Below are positions 22,794 to 34,667 of a stretch of 64,000 nucleotides of DNA, one piece after another. Numbering within the stretch: the stretch's first letter is position 1; each line of letters opens with the position of its first letter. Source of the DNA: Cerrena zonata (taxonomy: Eukaryota; Basidiomycota; Agaricomycetes; Polyporales; Cerrenaceae); NCBI GenBank assembly GCA_038087015.1, contig JASBNA010000097.1, positions 51,001-115,000 of the forward strand. The letters are read 5' to 3'. A model generated the notes under the pieces. It did not search any database and was not told the DNA's origin. It saw only the letters and a list, made by a program, of their open reading frames with translations. The position numbers were made by a program, and so were the translations under genes.

Positions 22794-23647
22794 AATACAG
22801 AATTTTTAGATATAAAAAAGCAAGAAAAGATTTTAGAAAAAATCCCAGCTCTTTTACTAAACTCTGCACTCTAAAAAAATAAAAAAGATTCAGAATAGTT
22901 GTAAAATATTTTGCAGTTAAAAAAGGTGAAAAGATTTAGAATCTTTGATCTCATAAAAACTTCTATTACTTAACCTACACACTAGGCTGGAATCCTAATT
23001 TTAGGCTTAATAAAAAGGTAGAAAATCAGTTATAAGATATAATGATTTTCAAGCAACTTTTCTAGCCAAAAAAATAAAATAAAACTCAAAGTTCTTATAA
23101 CATTTTGTGAATACAAGAATTCAACAAAAATTTAAGAGAATATGAAGCATAAAACCGTGAATTCCCACTCACAACACAGTTTTTCTATCCTAAAAACTTA
23201 CAGTTTTATATTTATTTTTTGAATGCACAGAATGTTGTAAGAACTTTGAATTTTATTTCATTTTTTTGGCTAGAAATGTTGCTTAAAAATCATTACATTG
23301 TATGACTGATTTTTCACCTTTTTATTAGGCCTAAAATCAGGTTTCCGGCCCTATGACAGGCCTATTGACCTACTAACTAGTTGCCTTATAGCTATATTAA
23401 ATTGTTAGTAAGTGAGTTGTCAAGTTAACAAGTTGATTTCTAGGCTAACAGACTAGTTTGTTTAGTGATAGAGAGTTTTATGAGACTAAAGATTTTGAGT
23501 CCTTTCATCTTTAACTGCCAAATATTTTACAACTATTCTGAATCTTTTTTGATTTTTTAGAATGCAGAGTTTAGTAAAAGAGCTGAGAATTTTTCCAAAA
23601 TCTTTCCTTGCTTTTTTATGCCTAAAAGTTCTGTACTATACCCAGCG
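22794..23647. mobile_element. CACTGGG miniature element, family B, with a nested insertion
   Basis: The left end is CACTGAGTATAATACAG and the right end ACTATACCCAGCG. The triplet CTG is duplicated on both sides (22791-22793 and 23648-23650). Removing the nested element at 22980-23355 and its ACA duplicate leaves about 475 bp, close to the length of the complete copy at 51470-51958, which keeps the uninterrupted sequence at this point. Confidence 0.85.
22980..23355. mobile_element. Family C miniature element nested in family B
   Basis: The left end is CACTAGGCTGGAATCC and the right end GTTTCCGGCCCTATG. The triplet ACA is duplicated (22977-22979 and 23356-23358). Long inverted repeats carry the family C signature (AATAAAAAGGT, AAAATAAAATAAAA). 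The family B copy at 51.66 kb preserves the empty site TAACCTACAGGCC, which fixes both borders to the base. Confidence 0.9.
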
Positions 23648-24799
23648 CTGGATGTTAGAGTGATCAGCTAACATAGACTGAGAGGAATGAGGATGTTCAT
23701 TATATCCAGCCTCAGCTCAGAGGCTCAGGTATGTGGTTGATGTGTGGAGTCCTGGAGAGCTTACACTTTCATTAAAGAAAATATCTTCCAAGGTCACATC
23801 TCTGCTATAATCTTTGTCATTGTTTGATGATGGGTAATTGACACCAAAGAGAGTCATCAAGGTGGCCATGGCCACAGCACAGTCTCTATGCTGATGAGCA
23901 AAGTCAGATGCCAATTTGCATAAATACAATAAAGATACTTACCAACAAATCTAATGCTGATATGAGTATTTCTTGCATGATATGTACATGCAGGTTGACT
24001 GCATTGTAAGTAACTACCACAGAGTTGATTAAAAATTGATGAGTAGATAAAGCGCAGCATATTGCATGATGCCTACCTGAGTGATATGTGACACTGTTAT
24101 TCTTCATATTCACTCCCTCTCTAGTAGAGTGTGATATTTGGACATATTCAGTATCTACAAAGTAATTGTATTATAGTCAACCTGCCTAGCAATTATATAT
24201 ATAATTTTACCTGAGCTTTCAACACCTTTGTTGTCATTGAGGATATAATCCTGAGGATGACTGACAGCTGAGTTGGTAAGTAAAATCTCACTGTCAGCTA
24301 ATAATCAGGAGAGATGGCCAAGCATGGTGAATAGCATTTTGTGTCACAAAAGAGGCATTCTGACAAGTAAATATGTATATGATAGGTAGAGAGAATAGAC
24401 TACTTATAAAGCTCTATAGCCAAACAATAGACCTTCCTTTAGTTCTTTATCTAGTGATTGGACAAGCTAGTAGCTACCCTGGATCTCTGGATCTATGAAT
24501 ATCCTGGTAGAAGGCTACTTATGTCTATTCATTATATCTGGTGGGTTGAGTATAGCAGGTTAAATTCATATCCCATATTGCATTACAACTATCTATTTGT
24601 ATATATTACAATAAGTAATTGACAAGCTTATTCTATCTAACCAATATCTGATTTGAACATATAGTTTATCAATTTTTAGGGTGGTAATATAATATCTTCC
24701 AAGATCTGTATCAGGCTGTTGCAAAAATGTTCAAGCAATATATGTAGTACAACATTTCAATTATGAATAAACTTGTTGTAGATTATAACTGCCACCACT
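23648..24799. other. Unassigned AT-rich sequence
   Basis: No gene is supported. Minus-strand open frames at 23717-23929 and 23857-24113 overlap one another in different frames. The first contains an acidic, Ser-rich stretch with no domain that I recognise. It may be a remnant exon of a gene similar in age to the kinase relic. Confidence 0.3.
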
Positions 24800-25600
24800 T
24801 GGGAAATAGACCAATACTGGCAAGACATAATTTCTTTGGTGACCTTCTTACCTTGAATATCTGCATTAGTTGATAGTCCAAACAGTAGCTATAGGCAAAA
24901 TAAACCACAATATTGCTCTTAAAATATGATCACCATTTGCTAACAATAATCCCACCTTGAGAAAAGGCCTATTCACTTGAGACTGTGGATGTCATTATAG
25001 AAAGATAGTCTCTTGCAATAGCAGCCTATACTAGATATCAAATTGTATTTAACTAAGAAAAAGCAAAGAAAATAAAATAGGAAAAATTCTTCAAGATAAT
25101 ATCCAGATTACTCACATCTCACTAGTGAACCACAGGCATGTCTTTGAGGAGAAATTTTGTTGAGTTAAGATAGTTGTTGAATTCTTTAAGCTATAACTTG
25201 AGTAGATTGAAAGGCAGGATATATCTTTCACTTCTTTCATTTTACTATATAATATTAGTAGCAGATGATATCTGAGTTAATAGAAACACTTATAGATAAA
25301 GTTTACATACTCTATGATCTTTCTGACCACCTGATAATGATATTTTCTGCAAATAAAGTCCAAAGAAGTGATTGATATTAAGGCTGGGCTGGCTTGAGCT
25401 TGGAAGATCAGTTCTAATGGACTGAACATTTACATCTTTGATAAATCCCTTCTCATTGACAGGCTCTGGAGTTATATTTTTCTTCTTTTTGTTTATTGCT
25501 AAATGAGTGATTTAATCATTGTTAGAAGTTTAATAAAGTAATATTATAATAAAAACTTATCCTGCCTTTTTTGCTTTCATATCTTTGGAGTTGAGGTGAC
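24800..25600 (-). pseudogene. hAT transposase remnant, copy 2 (internally deleted)
   Basis: On the minus strand, an N-terminal block reads SLNINHFFG then GGQKDHR (about 25390-25325), the D(I/V)xHFF lead-in to a BED-type zinc finger seen in fungal hAT enzymes. Only about 100 bp later comes KEFNNYLNSTKFLLKDMPVV (about 25195-25140), and then, after an intron-like gap, AARDYLSIMTSTVSSE with a stop (consistent with -SER-), AFSQGGIIVSK (about 25020-24940): the hAT dimerisation motif. The central catalytic part is missing, so this is a deletion derivative. It is homologous to copy 1 at 13.9-14.7 kb in opposite orientation. Confidence 0.6.
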
Positions 25601-26619
25601 TTCTGGTTCAGATTTATCATCTTAAAAGCACAATAAGTCCCAAACTTATCTTCTATCATATCCAGTTTTCATTTTCTATAATAAGTATCAGTTATCAGCA
25701 TCAATTTGAGTTTATTTTGTAGAAAAATATATAAGAGTGAACAATCTCTATATTGTTATTAGATTTAGAATTATCTGAGTCATTATCTAAGATAATTGCT
25801 ATTGAAAAGCTTAAAAGAATAGAGGCTAAAAAGCTTTATAAAGCTGGAGCTAAAATTAAAGAGATTGCTGTTAAACTGAAAGAAAAAACAGCTACAGTGA
25901 ATAAAGAAAACCTTGATTGATAAGCACTATTAGTAGATATAGCTAGTGATGTTACCTCTGTATATACAAGAGATCAAGTTTCATGCTAATATATCAGCTC
26001 AAGCTTTCCATAATTATTTGGATCATATAATTTCTCAGTTAGTTTGCAGCGGTGAACTGAATATATAAACATAGTGGTAAGAGAGGTAGGTTTATTTCTT
26101 AAACTATGGATTATAGTGATATGTTTTATAACTAACTGAGACAAAGAAGAGAGATATTGCTATCTTGAGAATTAGATCAAAGCTGAGAATATAAATTGAT
26201 AATAGAAATAATGTCTTAAATATGGATATTAATAGAGTACATGCAGTTAATAGTCAATAGAATATATATGGCCAATAATTGATCAAAACTCTAATTTGAG
26301 TCTGAGATTAAAGTCTAGCTAATGAGCCCTTATAAGCTATACAAAAGGCTGGGCTTGGTCAGGCCTATAGTAGGTCAGGCTTGAAAGTTTGAAGGGCTCA
26401 AGCCTTTTTTATTTATTTTAAAAAAAATCCATATTTATAGTCTCCGAGGGCCTGGCCCTATGTTAGACTGGGACAGTGCTATGTTACAGAATTACAAATA
26501 ATGCTAAACATAGCTACCTAAGGTAGCTCAAGCCTTAGTCTGCATATCACTACATTAGATATCACTTTTTTAGATTGATAAAATAGAAATTATAGGTTTA
26601 ATTTAATAATAATGTTGTG
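25601..26619. other. Unassigned AT-rich sequence
   Basis: A Lys/Ala-rich helical reading on the + strand (IEAKKLYKAGAKIKEIAVKL, about 25825-25885) is notable but short and broken by stops. From about 26335 to 26540 the DNA is less AT-rich, with repeated CTGGGC/GGCCTGG words; no gene is recognised. Confidence 0.3.
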
Positions 26620-29010
26620 ACAGTGGAGGATAACAGATAGAGACAAATGAAAAGCACCAGTAAAAAGTGCTTCAAAAATAAAGCATGGTAGCAACAGAAA
26701 GGAGGTAATTTAGATATAAATTGACAAAGATATAGGGCAAACAATATATGTTTTAGGGGAAAAAGTGGATGGTATATTTTTGAACCTTATTGGTAGTGGT
26801 GTAAAAACCATTGGATAGAGCTCAAAAAATCAAGTATGGTAGCAAAAAAAAGCATGTAGTTTAGATAGAAACTAGGGGAGATATGGGGAAAACAACATAT
26901 AGGATGTATATTTTGACAAAACACTACCATATATGGTATGTCTTCTGCATTACATAAGTGAAGACATAGGTTATGTTCTCAGATTTCACTAGAATATAAC
27001 ACCCATGGTTACCACAGTCATATACAGTCTAAACACAGCCTACAGCAAGCTAACACTTGCTGAAAATAATTCATAGAGAGCCTTCAGCCTTCTGGAAATA
27101 AATTATTTACTCTGAGTAGGGCACAGTGTGCCCTTGTATACTATATTTGTACTAATTAAATTATTTACTTTTTAAAGTATAAATAATTTTAATGGAAATA
27201 ATATTTTGACAGATTGGCTCATAATATTAATATATGCTTGGGCCAAAAATATTGGTTTCATCGCTCTCTCTTTGCCTGTGCTTATTGAGAGGTTAGATTT
27301 TAGATTATAACTAAGTTTATTGAGTTAATATACTACTTATTTCTATCCTGTAATTTCACTTTCTAAAAAATCATCAATGCAATAGAATACATCTAATATC
27401 TCACAGTTATGATATATATGGAGTTTCAAATCTTCCCTCATGTTACTACTGTGACATCTCTACTGTTTAAGTATGTGCTGTATTTTACTTTATTTTGCAA
27501 CTTACTCAAAAGCGCCCGCCTGCATCACCACCTGCCCGCCTGATTGTGCTTCATGCAAGACAGTTATCCCTACCAAATATAGTGATGACCTAATAACTTC
27601 AGTGACAAAATCACTTACTTGCCTTTTTTGGTATGTGTCTTTGTTTTAGATATATAGACTTCACCAGTAGGCACTTAATACCGGCTATTATATAAGCATA
27701 TTAGTCTATATATGGGTGTATTACAAACAAATATAAATAAATAATAATGTAGTTAACTAGGTGCTTTGGGCATTATTCATTAGGCACTTAGTTAACTATA
27801 TCATTATTTATTTATATTTGCTTATAATATACCCATATATGGACTAATACGCTTATATAATAGCTAGTATTAAGCTCCCACTGGCGAAGTGAAATCTGAG
27901 AACATAAGTCATATCTTCGCTTATGTAATGCAGAAGACATACCATATATGGTAGTGTTCTGCTGAGACATATCCTCCATATGTTCTTTTCTCTATAGCTC
28001 TCCCAGTTTCTATCTAAACCACATGCTTCTTTTTGCTACTAGGCTCCATTTTTTGAGCTCTATCCAATGGTGTCCACATCACTACCAATAAGGTTCAAAA
28101 ACATACCATATTCTGCTTTTTCCCCTAAAACATATGTTGTTTGCTCTATATCCTCCCCAGTTTTTATCCAAATCACCTCCTTTCTTTTGCTAGTAGTCTC
28201 CATTTCTCAATCTCTATCTATTGAGACTTTCCATATAATCATCAAGTGACCTCACATTGCTACTGCCACATTCACACTATTATATAAGCAAATAAGTATA
28301 AATATAATTTGATCATTATTCAATCTCTCTCTCCCCCTATATCATCCATTCAAGTGCTGGTATTATTTGCACTTAGATGGTTACATTATTTTCTTCTATC
28401 CAGGACTACATGTCTTAAGGAAGAACATAGCCTTATGCCAACTCCTAGCAGGTCTATTTGAGATGAGTCAGTTTTACACATCTGTCAAGTTATGCAGTGT
28501 CTATACAGAGACATTACATAAGCAAGCAAAGCCAAATTATAATGTTGTAAGCTAGGCATCTTGGGACATAACACTTAGAGACCTTGTTCACTACATCTGT
28601 TTTGGCTTATTGCATATAGACTAATATGCTTACATAATAGCTGAAATAAGCACCCTCTGCAAATTGAAATTTAAGAACAAGATATATTTTGATTATGTAA
28701 TACAGAAAACATACTATATATGGCATTTCTCTGTCAAAACATATACTCATATGTTGTTTTCTCTATAGCTCTCCTAATTTCTATCCAAACTACATACTTC
28801 TTGCAGCTATCAGATGTCATTTTCTAAGCTCTATCTGATAGTATATACACCACTTTCAATAATATTGAAAGTGAGTCTCTGTTTTACTTTTTCTCCAAAA
28901 ACACATATTATTTAATATATCTCTCTGTCAATTTTGATCTGATCACCTTTTTTTACTTCTACTATGCTCTATTTCTTAGACTCTACTTATTGACATTATT
29001 TATATAACAA
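26620..29010. repeat. Composite inverted and direct repeat cluster
   Basis: A repeat unit of about 370-450 bp occurs three times. The left copy (about 26620-26995) is inverted relative to the second (about 27885-28260), and a third (about 28600-29010) lies in the same direction as the second. Shared blocks include GAAATCTGAGAACATAA, TTATGTAATGCAGAA, CATACCATATATGG and AACATATGTTTTAGGGGAAA. The first two copies form a large hairpin whose loop includes the palindrome at 27657-27890. No coding sequence is seen. It is probably a foldback or miniature DNA transposon family, with one copy inserted near another. Confidence 0.65.
27657..27890. repeat. Long near-perfect palindrome
   Basis: Arms of about 108 bp (27657-27765 and 27783-27890) flank a spacer of under 20 bp around GGCATTATTCATTA. 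Matching blocks include ATATAAATAAATAAT, GCTATTATATAAGC, TTAGTC(T/C)ATATATGGGT and GTTAACTA. The outer ends run into the repeat units of the surrounding cluster. The third repeat unit keeps a single arm (near 28612-28650), which suggests the palindrome is two element ends joined head to head. Confidence 0.75.
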
Positions 29011-30568
29011 TTGAGTGAGGTTAGTTTGCTACAATTTCACATCTCTGCGATTACCAGGGCTCATAGGGCCAACCCCACTCTAGGGTCTAACAAGTGCCCA
29101 GTTTTCCTACACTCAACTCAAATCTCAATTTTGCTCATATCTCAACATTCTCTCTATCAACTCATGTTGCTCTTAGAAGTTGACTTATAGTATAAACTTT
29201 GAGTTGTTCTATAGTCAAGTTTTGAAAGCAAAAGATACAGTGGTTGTGAAGATATGAGATAAACAAAATTCCCTCTAAACCCTAGACTAGGGCTAGGTAG
29301 TGGTTTCACATTACGGTACAAGCACTCTAGCAAAGTTTGGACAAGAAAAATGATACCTTTGTACCTTAGGAATTGTAATACTCTTGAGCTAACCTGTTTG
29401 ACATAATTGACACCCATAAGAATTCAGATAATTCAAAATCAGTAGAAGTACTTACATCTATGCTTGTGATGTATATGTAAAGGTGTAATCTCTTTCAACA
29501 ATAACTAGTCTCTCCCTTCAATACAGAGAGAGTGATTGCAGCCATGCTAAGTCTAGAAAGCCCCTTGACAGTGCATTGTACCTCAGATGTCAGTCTAGTA
29601 TAATGTCATGTATAAAGATGTGATCCTCAAAGATGCTCCATTGGCTTCAATCAGCCCATTTAATAGGCAGCATCAAATACACAAAGCTAAGAAGTCAACT
29701 CTGGTGCTTTTCATTTTTTCTTAAATACATGATATTGCACAGTGTCATGTTTGTAGTCTGCCTTATCACTACTTATTCTATCTGAACTGAGTTCTATCAA
29801 TATGTCATAGTGATGTCAAAGCTCAGTGGAGGACTCAGCTACCTGATGACACATGTCCCAAAGCTATGTTTGAAATGTTATTATGAGCATGGATAAGCAT
29901 TGAATATTTCAAATATGTTTACCCTATATTTATGCTCTTTTCAAGCTTTATATTGCCATTAAGCAGAAATTGCTTCCTAAATATTCATATCTCTCTGATA
30001 CTTCATACACAAATAGTTGATATGTTTGAGTATGTGACTGAAAACAAGATTCTCATCAGATTCTTTACATTTACTCAGCTTGATAAAGTCCTTGGTGAAT
30101 ACTTCAGCTGCGGACTTATTTCATTTACTTGTTGATATATTGCACAAGTCAAATTTGAAAGTTGAGGGATCACAGCATTCCTTATCAAAATTGAGATCGA
30201 ATGTATCTACCTTTGCTTGTAAAGGCAACTGATCAACCATAATATGATCACACTGATCCCTTCCCATTAGCATCTGCATATGGTATCAGACATTACTCTA
30301 TCACACAGTCAAAACTTGGAGATGGCAAGCAGATTTAATGACAACTTATATAAAGCTTGTTGACTGTGCTACATTGAGGGCCCAGACCTAAGTGACATTT
30401 GTGACCCTATGTGGGCTGATGCAGAAAGATATCTTCTTCATTGTCTGCTATACTGCCTGTGTCTGGATCCTCCACAAAAGGAGAAATATTTAGACTGGTG
30501 ATATTTTGTATCAATAAGAGAATCTGAGCATCCAATTCATCTTTCTTATAGTTTAGGTCTATTAATTG
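29011..30568. other. Unassigned AT-rich sequence
   Basis: No gene is supported. Near 29070-29300 the sequences CACTCTAGGGTC and CCTAGACTAGGGCTAGGTAGTG face each other and could be the ends of a small CACTA-like element, but the match is too loose to call. Open frames at 29157-29417 (-) and 29932-30135 (+) have no recognisable domain. Confidence 0.3.
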
Positions 30569-31204
30569 TTAGAAAATATTATTTACCATGCTGGAAGGTA
30601 TGGGAAGTGTAACAGCTTGAGATTGGAATACAGGCAATACAATGTGTGGCCTGGGAAGGGGTGGACAGATGTGGAGGGTAGATTGACCAAGGAAAACACT
30701 GGGCTGCAGTGCAAATGTTGAAATAGAGGAGAGTAACAGTGGCTGTGGCATGAATTCAAATGTTTGAGTAGTGAGGAGTAATAAAAATTCTGATGTGGGG
30801 ATCCTGAGTGGACTAGCTGTATGGGTGTCACCTACAGTTGATAGAGTGGGGAGGATGACAGGTTGGATAGGCTGTAATAGTGAAGGGCATGAAGATCTAA
30901 TAGGTGCATCAAAAGAATGAGTATGTATAGCCAGGGAAGAATCACTTAGTGATAAGGAAGAAGTTGGATTCTTTTAGCTATCAGGCTCATCCAATAGTGG
31001 GTTACTCAAGGTTTGAGGTATAGTTTGAGATAGTGGGAGGGGGTGGGACTCAGGAGCAGCAGCAGCAGAGGCAACATCTAGATTGGTTGGGTGATTCAGC
31101 AAAGGAAGGGGAGAAAGGAGATTCTCCTGAGTGTTGACATCATCTAATACTGGGTTATCCCAATCAATTTGAATTGTGTTAGGAGAGTTGACATCTGGCA
31201 ACAT
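30569..31204 (-). pseudogene. Remnant of a Ser/Pro/Leu-rich protein gene
   Basis: The minus-strand frame from 31204 reads an acidic start (IQIDWDNPVLDDVNTQENLL) and then a Pro/Ser/Leu/Ala-rich tract with a run of four alanines, to a stop at 30974. A further low-complexity Pro/Ser/His-rich frame continues to about 30569 (FALQPSVFLGQSTLHICPPL). It looks like a disordered tail, as in some fungal regulators, but no DNA-binding or other domain is visible. An upstream minus-strand stretch near 31560-31640 (VEVDFFSKESQEYVLALVYG) might be an earlier exon. Confidence 0.35.
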
Positions 31205-32109
31205 GTCTATATCTATATCTGCAAAGTGAGAAGGAGCAGAAGCCTACTATCCATACTATTAAAATCTAAAACCAGTTTAGTAATATCCTACATGCTTACA
31301 GTTACAGAACTGGGAATGGGTGAAAAAGATGCATCATTGTTGGGGACATGCAAGACTACATCCTAACATATTGACAGAAAGTTCAACAGCTGGAATAAAT
31401 TTGAGGCAGTGGTTTACTTACCAGTAAATGCCGATCTTTCGATAATAACCTTTGGGACTCAGAGTACTGAAGTGTCCTATGTGACACGGGTATACACTTT
31501 GAAAGCTACATTCAGTATACATGATATATGGAATAGCAATCTAACCTTACCATAAACAAGAGCAAGAACATATTCCTGAGATTCCTTGCTGAAGAAGTCA
31601 ACTTCAACCTTTTGCATTCTTGCATAATATAGTCAGTGACATTGTCACTTGCTAATTCACTCATTGCGTAACATTTCCCAGTAATTGGAATGAACCCCCA
31701 TAGTATTCTTGCAATTGGTTGGTATTGTTACTGACTAATTGCTAAGGTAGTTTGAAAGGCATGGCATGGATCAATAGAATATAGGCTTAAGGTGTCACAT
31801 TGCTTGCATCTAATAGGTAAATATGTATAGGAAAGTGATTGCAACTACAATCAGAGAGATGGAGAAAAAGTTACTGTCTCACTAAGAGAGTGATTAACCC
31901 CTCAGGTTCTAATGCATTGCAATTAGGTGAGATAGCTAGCTATGATTATAATCATATGGACACATACTTTCACTGTGATATTCAGATCTGATCATAACTA
32001 TATGCATTCAGTTTGTTATATTTATAATGTTTTAGTCAAAATAACTGTATATGTATTTCTCATAGTGTGATAGTATCCCTGTGTCACAACTTGGAAAAGT
32101 AGTTTACAA
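31205..32109. other. Unassigned sequence
   Basis: No gene is firmly supported. The minus strand near 31560-31640 shows a short open reading with alternating hydrophobic residues that may be an exon of the Ser/Pro-rich relic to its left. The rest is AT-rich without recognisable signals. Confidence 0.3.
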
Positions 32110-32515
32110 TCCAATTACAGCACTTCACATAAGTCTGTAAATGCTTGTTCATTTTTCCATCTCTTTGTTGTTGTTATTTGCTAACACATCCTGTAATAGT
32201 ACATGTAATATAGCCTAATTTAGTAATTGAGTACTTACCTTGCATCAAAGTTGAAGAATATTAAAGCATAGGTTGCCATCTGTCAGAAGGTCCTAAAGAG
32301 CATAGCATTCAGTGGTACCTGTATACCACAAATCACTGTAAAGTATTGCTCTCAGAGGATGAGCCTACAGCCACTCAAATATTAACCTATAGGTTATAGC
32401 GGCAGGTCACTGGTATAACAATCATCACACTCCAAATAGGTACAAATAGATAGAAAAAATGAACAAGTATTTATAAGTGTTCACGGACTTATGCAAAGCA
32501 CTATAATCTATAAAT
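32110..32515. repeat. Inverted repeat pair, possible small DNA element
   Basis: Two arms of about 70 bp face each other. The left arm (about 32117-32180) holds AGCACTTCACATAAGTC and TGCTTGTTCATTTTTCCATC. The right arm (about 32440-32505), reversed, holds AGTGCTTTGCATAAGTC and ACTTGTTCATTTTTTCTATC. The arms have diverged by several substitutions and their ends are not sharp. No target duplication was identified. Confidence 0.5.
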
Positions 32516-33912
32516 CTCGTACTATTATTAAATATATCAGCTTCGCAGTTAGGAATATATATATGCAATATGAATCATGATCAAGGCAGTAGAGTGTACA
32601 TATAGCACTAAAAGGCAAAACCAACCTAGGATAACAAAGAGCCATATCATGATGTTCATGATCTAGAAGTATTTATAAGAAGATATGTAGAGTAGAGTAT
32701 CACTTGTTATTGCTCACAGAGAGATGAACAATTCACAGAGCTATCACCACTGTCCTGTGCAAAACAAGTTTCACTCAGAATCATGAAGAAAACAGACAAT
32801 TATATACTATTTCTCACCTTTTACTTTCATTTTATATATCTTACTTTGATATATTTACTTATAATAAGAATCTTTTCTATGCTACAGAATTATAAATAAA
32901 TAAATAAATAACTAAGTATAACTTACCAGAACCTTCTACCAAAGTGATAGAACTTTGCAGAACCTTCCATTTCCTTCTCACTCTTTCTATTTGTTTTTGT
33001 TTCTTTCTATCATTTTTTGAGACATTCTTTTGACTGCTTAGTAATAGACATTCTCACACTTTTCACCACTTTCTGGAGACTTCTGAGGCTCCTGATTGGC
33101 TGCTTAAAAGTGGGCATTTTAGTACATATAGAGGCCCAAATCCTGCATATACTTTAGCTACTTTGCTCCCCTTGAACAGTTCAAGTGGCATTCAAGTCAA
33201 GTTTTCCCCTCAAGTTATAAGTTTAGGACCTAAGTTGGTCCCTCTTCAAGTTATATTCAGTATTATTGGACTTTTGACAAGTTCATTATCAGAGCATAGC
33301 TGCTCATCATCATCAGTACCTCTATCGCATTGAAGACATTACAATCAAACTTAAGTGTACTTCAAACCCCTCAAATCAAATGAACAACAGGGATAGTCAA
33401 TGTAACATCTCATCCACAATTCTCTGTAGGAAAGGACTGTTCTATTCTAAGGTTTACATCTTAAACTTTTAGAGTATTCATCTTTTCCCTCAACACTGCT
33501 ACCCCCTTGATGGCCATAGAGAGCCTACAACAGGCAAGGGGGCAATATCAAAGTGAGTTAATGATCATGGCCCTTGTAGTACTACCCTTAATCTCCTATT
33601 CTGATCACAGGCTATTTGCACCTGTAGACACACTTGACTGACATCCATCTGAGAGCCAGACTAAGGCATTATTTCAGCATGACAAGGATAAGATAATTAT
33701 AAAACATAGTAAGACCAATTGAGTTATTAGCAAACTTAGAAGACTTATTTTGTATAATGCTTTCAGAGTTCAAAGTGAAGTAGGGAGACTTGGACTGTGA
33801 GCCAGAGATATCTATCAGAAAAGAAAGCACAAAGATTTATGACCCCACTACTTTTGGGGTAATGAGTTCAATTAATGCAAAAATGCAATATGAGTAGGAC
33901 TAAAAACTCTCA
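32516..33912. other. Unassigned AT-rich sequence
   Basis: No gene is supported. A short (AAAT)n run lies at about 32893-32913. The stretch from about 33050 to 33650 has more even composition and no long open frame; the sequence shows nothing specific. Confidence 0.3.
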
Positions 33913-34280
33913 TACTAGGCCGGAAACCAGATTCTAGGCCTAATAAAAAGGTGAAAAATCAGTTATAAAATGTAATAATTTTCAAGTTACTTTTCAGTCA
34001 AAAAAATAAAATAAAATTCAAAGTTCTTGCAATATTCTGTATATGTAAATAAATCTAAAACTTTAAGTTTTTATTACAAAAAGATGTCTTTGGTGAGAAT
34101 TCACAGTTTTAAGCTTCATATTCTACAAAGATCTTGTTTAATTCTTGTATTTACAAAATGCTATCAGATCTTTGAATTTTATTTTATTTTATTAACTAGA
34201 GAGTTATTTAAAAATTATTACATTGTATAACTGATTTTTCACCTTTTTATTAGACCTAGAATCTGGTTTTCAGCCTAGTG
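33913..34280. mobile_element. Family C miniature element
   Basis: The left end is TACTAGGCCGGAAACCAG (first base changed from C) and the right end is TTTTCAGCCTAGTG. The triplet TCA is duplicated at 33910-33912 and 34281-34283. Inverted terminal blocks contain TAGGCCTAATAAAAAGGTGA and AAAATAAAATAAAATTCAAA. It is 368 bp long and similar in length to the copies at 22980 and 54592. The open frame 34027-34230 inside it has no coding meaning. Confidence 0.85.
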
Positions 34281-34667
34281 TCAATTATAGTGGTGAACTC
34301 ACTACTAGTAACTTTAAGTAGAATCTCTTTAAGAGCTTGATATACTTATCAACTACTTTCATCGCATAGGGACTTTACTTGTCAATCTTAACCTGGATAT
34401 AGCAGGCTTGAGTATCCTCACTGGTTAGATAAATATCATCCTAGAAGAATCTCCCAAAACCAGTGAACTTGCAGATGTCAGTCCAAGTTTGAATGATAAC
34501 AACAGCTCTGGGAATAATAGTTGCCTTATACAATTCAGATAGCAAAGAAGAGGGTCAAGCCCATATTATGAATATGAGGATAGAACTCAGGCTAATTAGG
34601 ACCAATAGTGACTTACCAGAAGAGAGAGGTATTTGCACTATGAATGAGTACCTGGGGCCTCATAATC
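34281..34667. other. Unassigned sequence
   Basis: No feature was recognised between the family C element and the foldback arm. The open frame 34493-34705 (+) runs into the arm and shows no domain. Confidence 0.3.

Noticed and set aside
29060..29305. CACTCTAGGGTC and CTAGGTAGTG as ends of a small element
   Set aside because: The inverted match is too loose and the flanks show no duplication.
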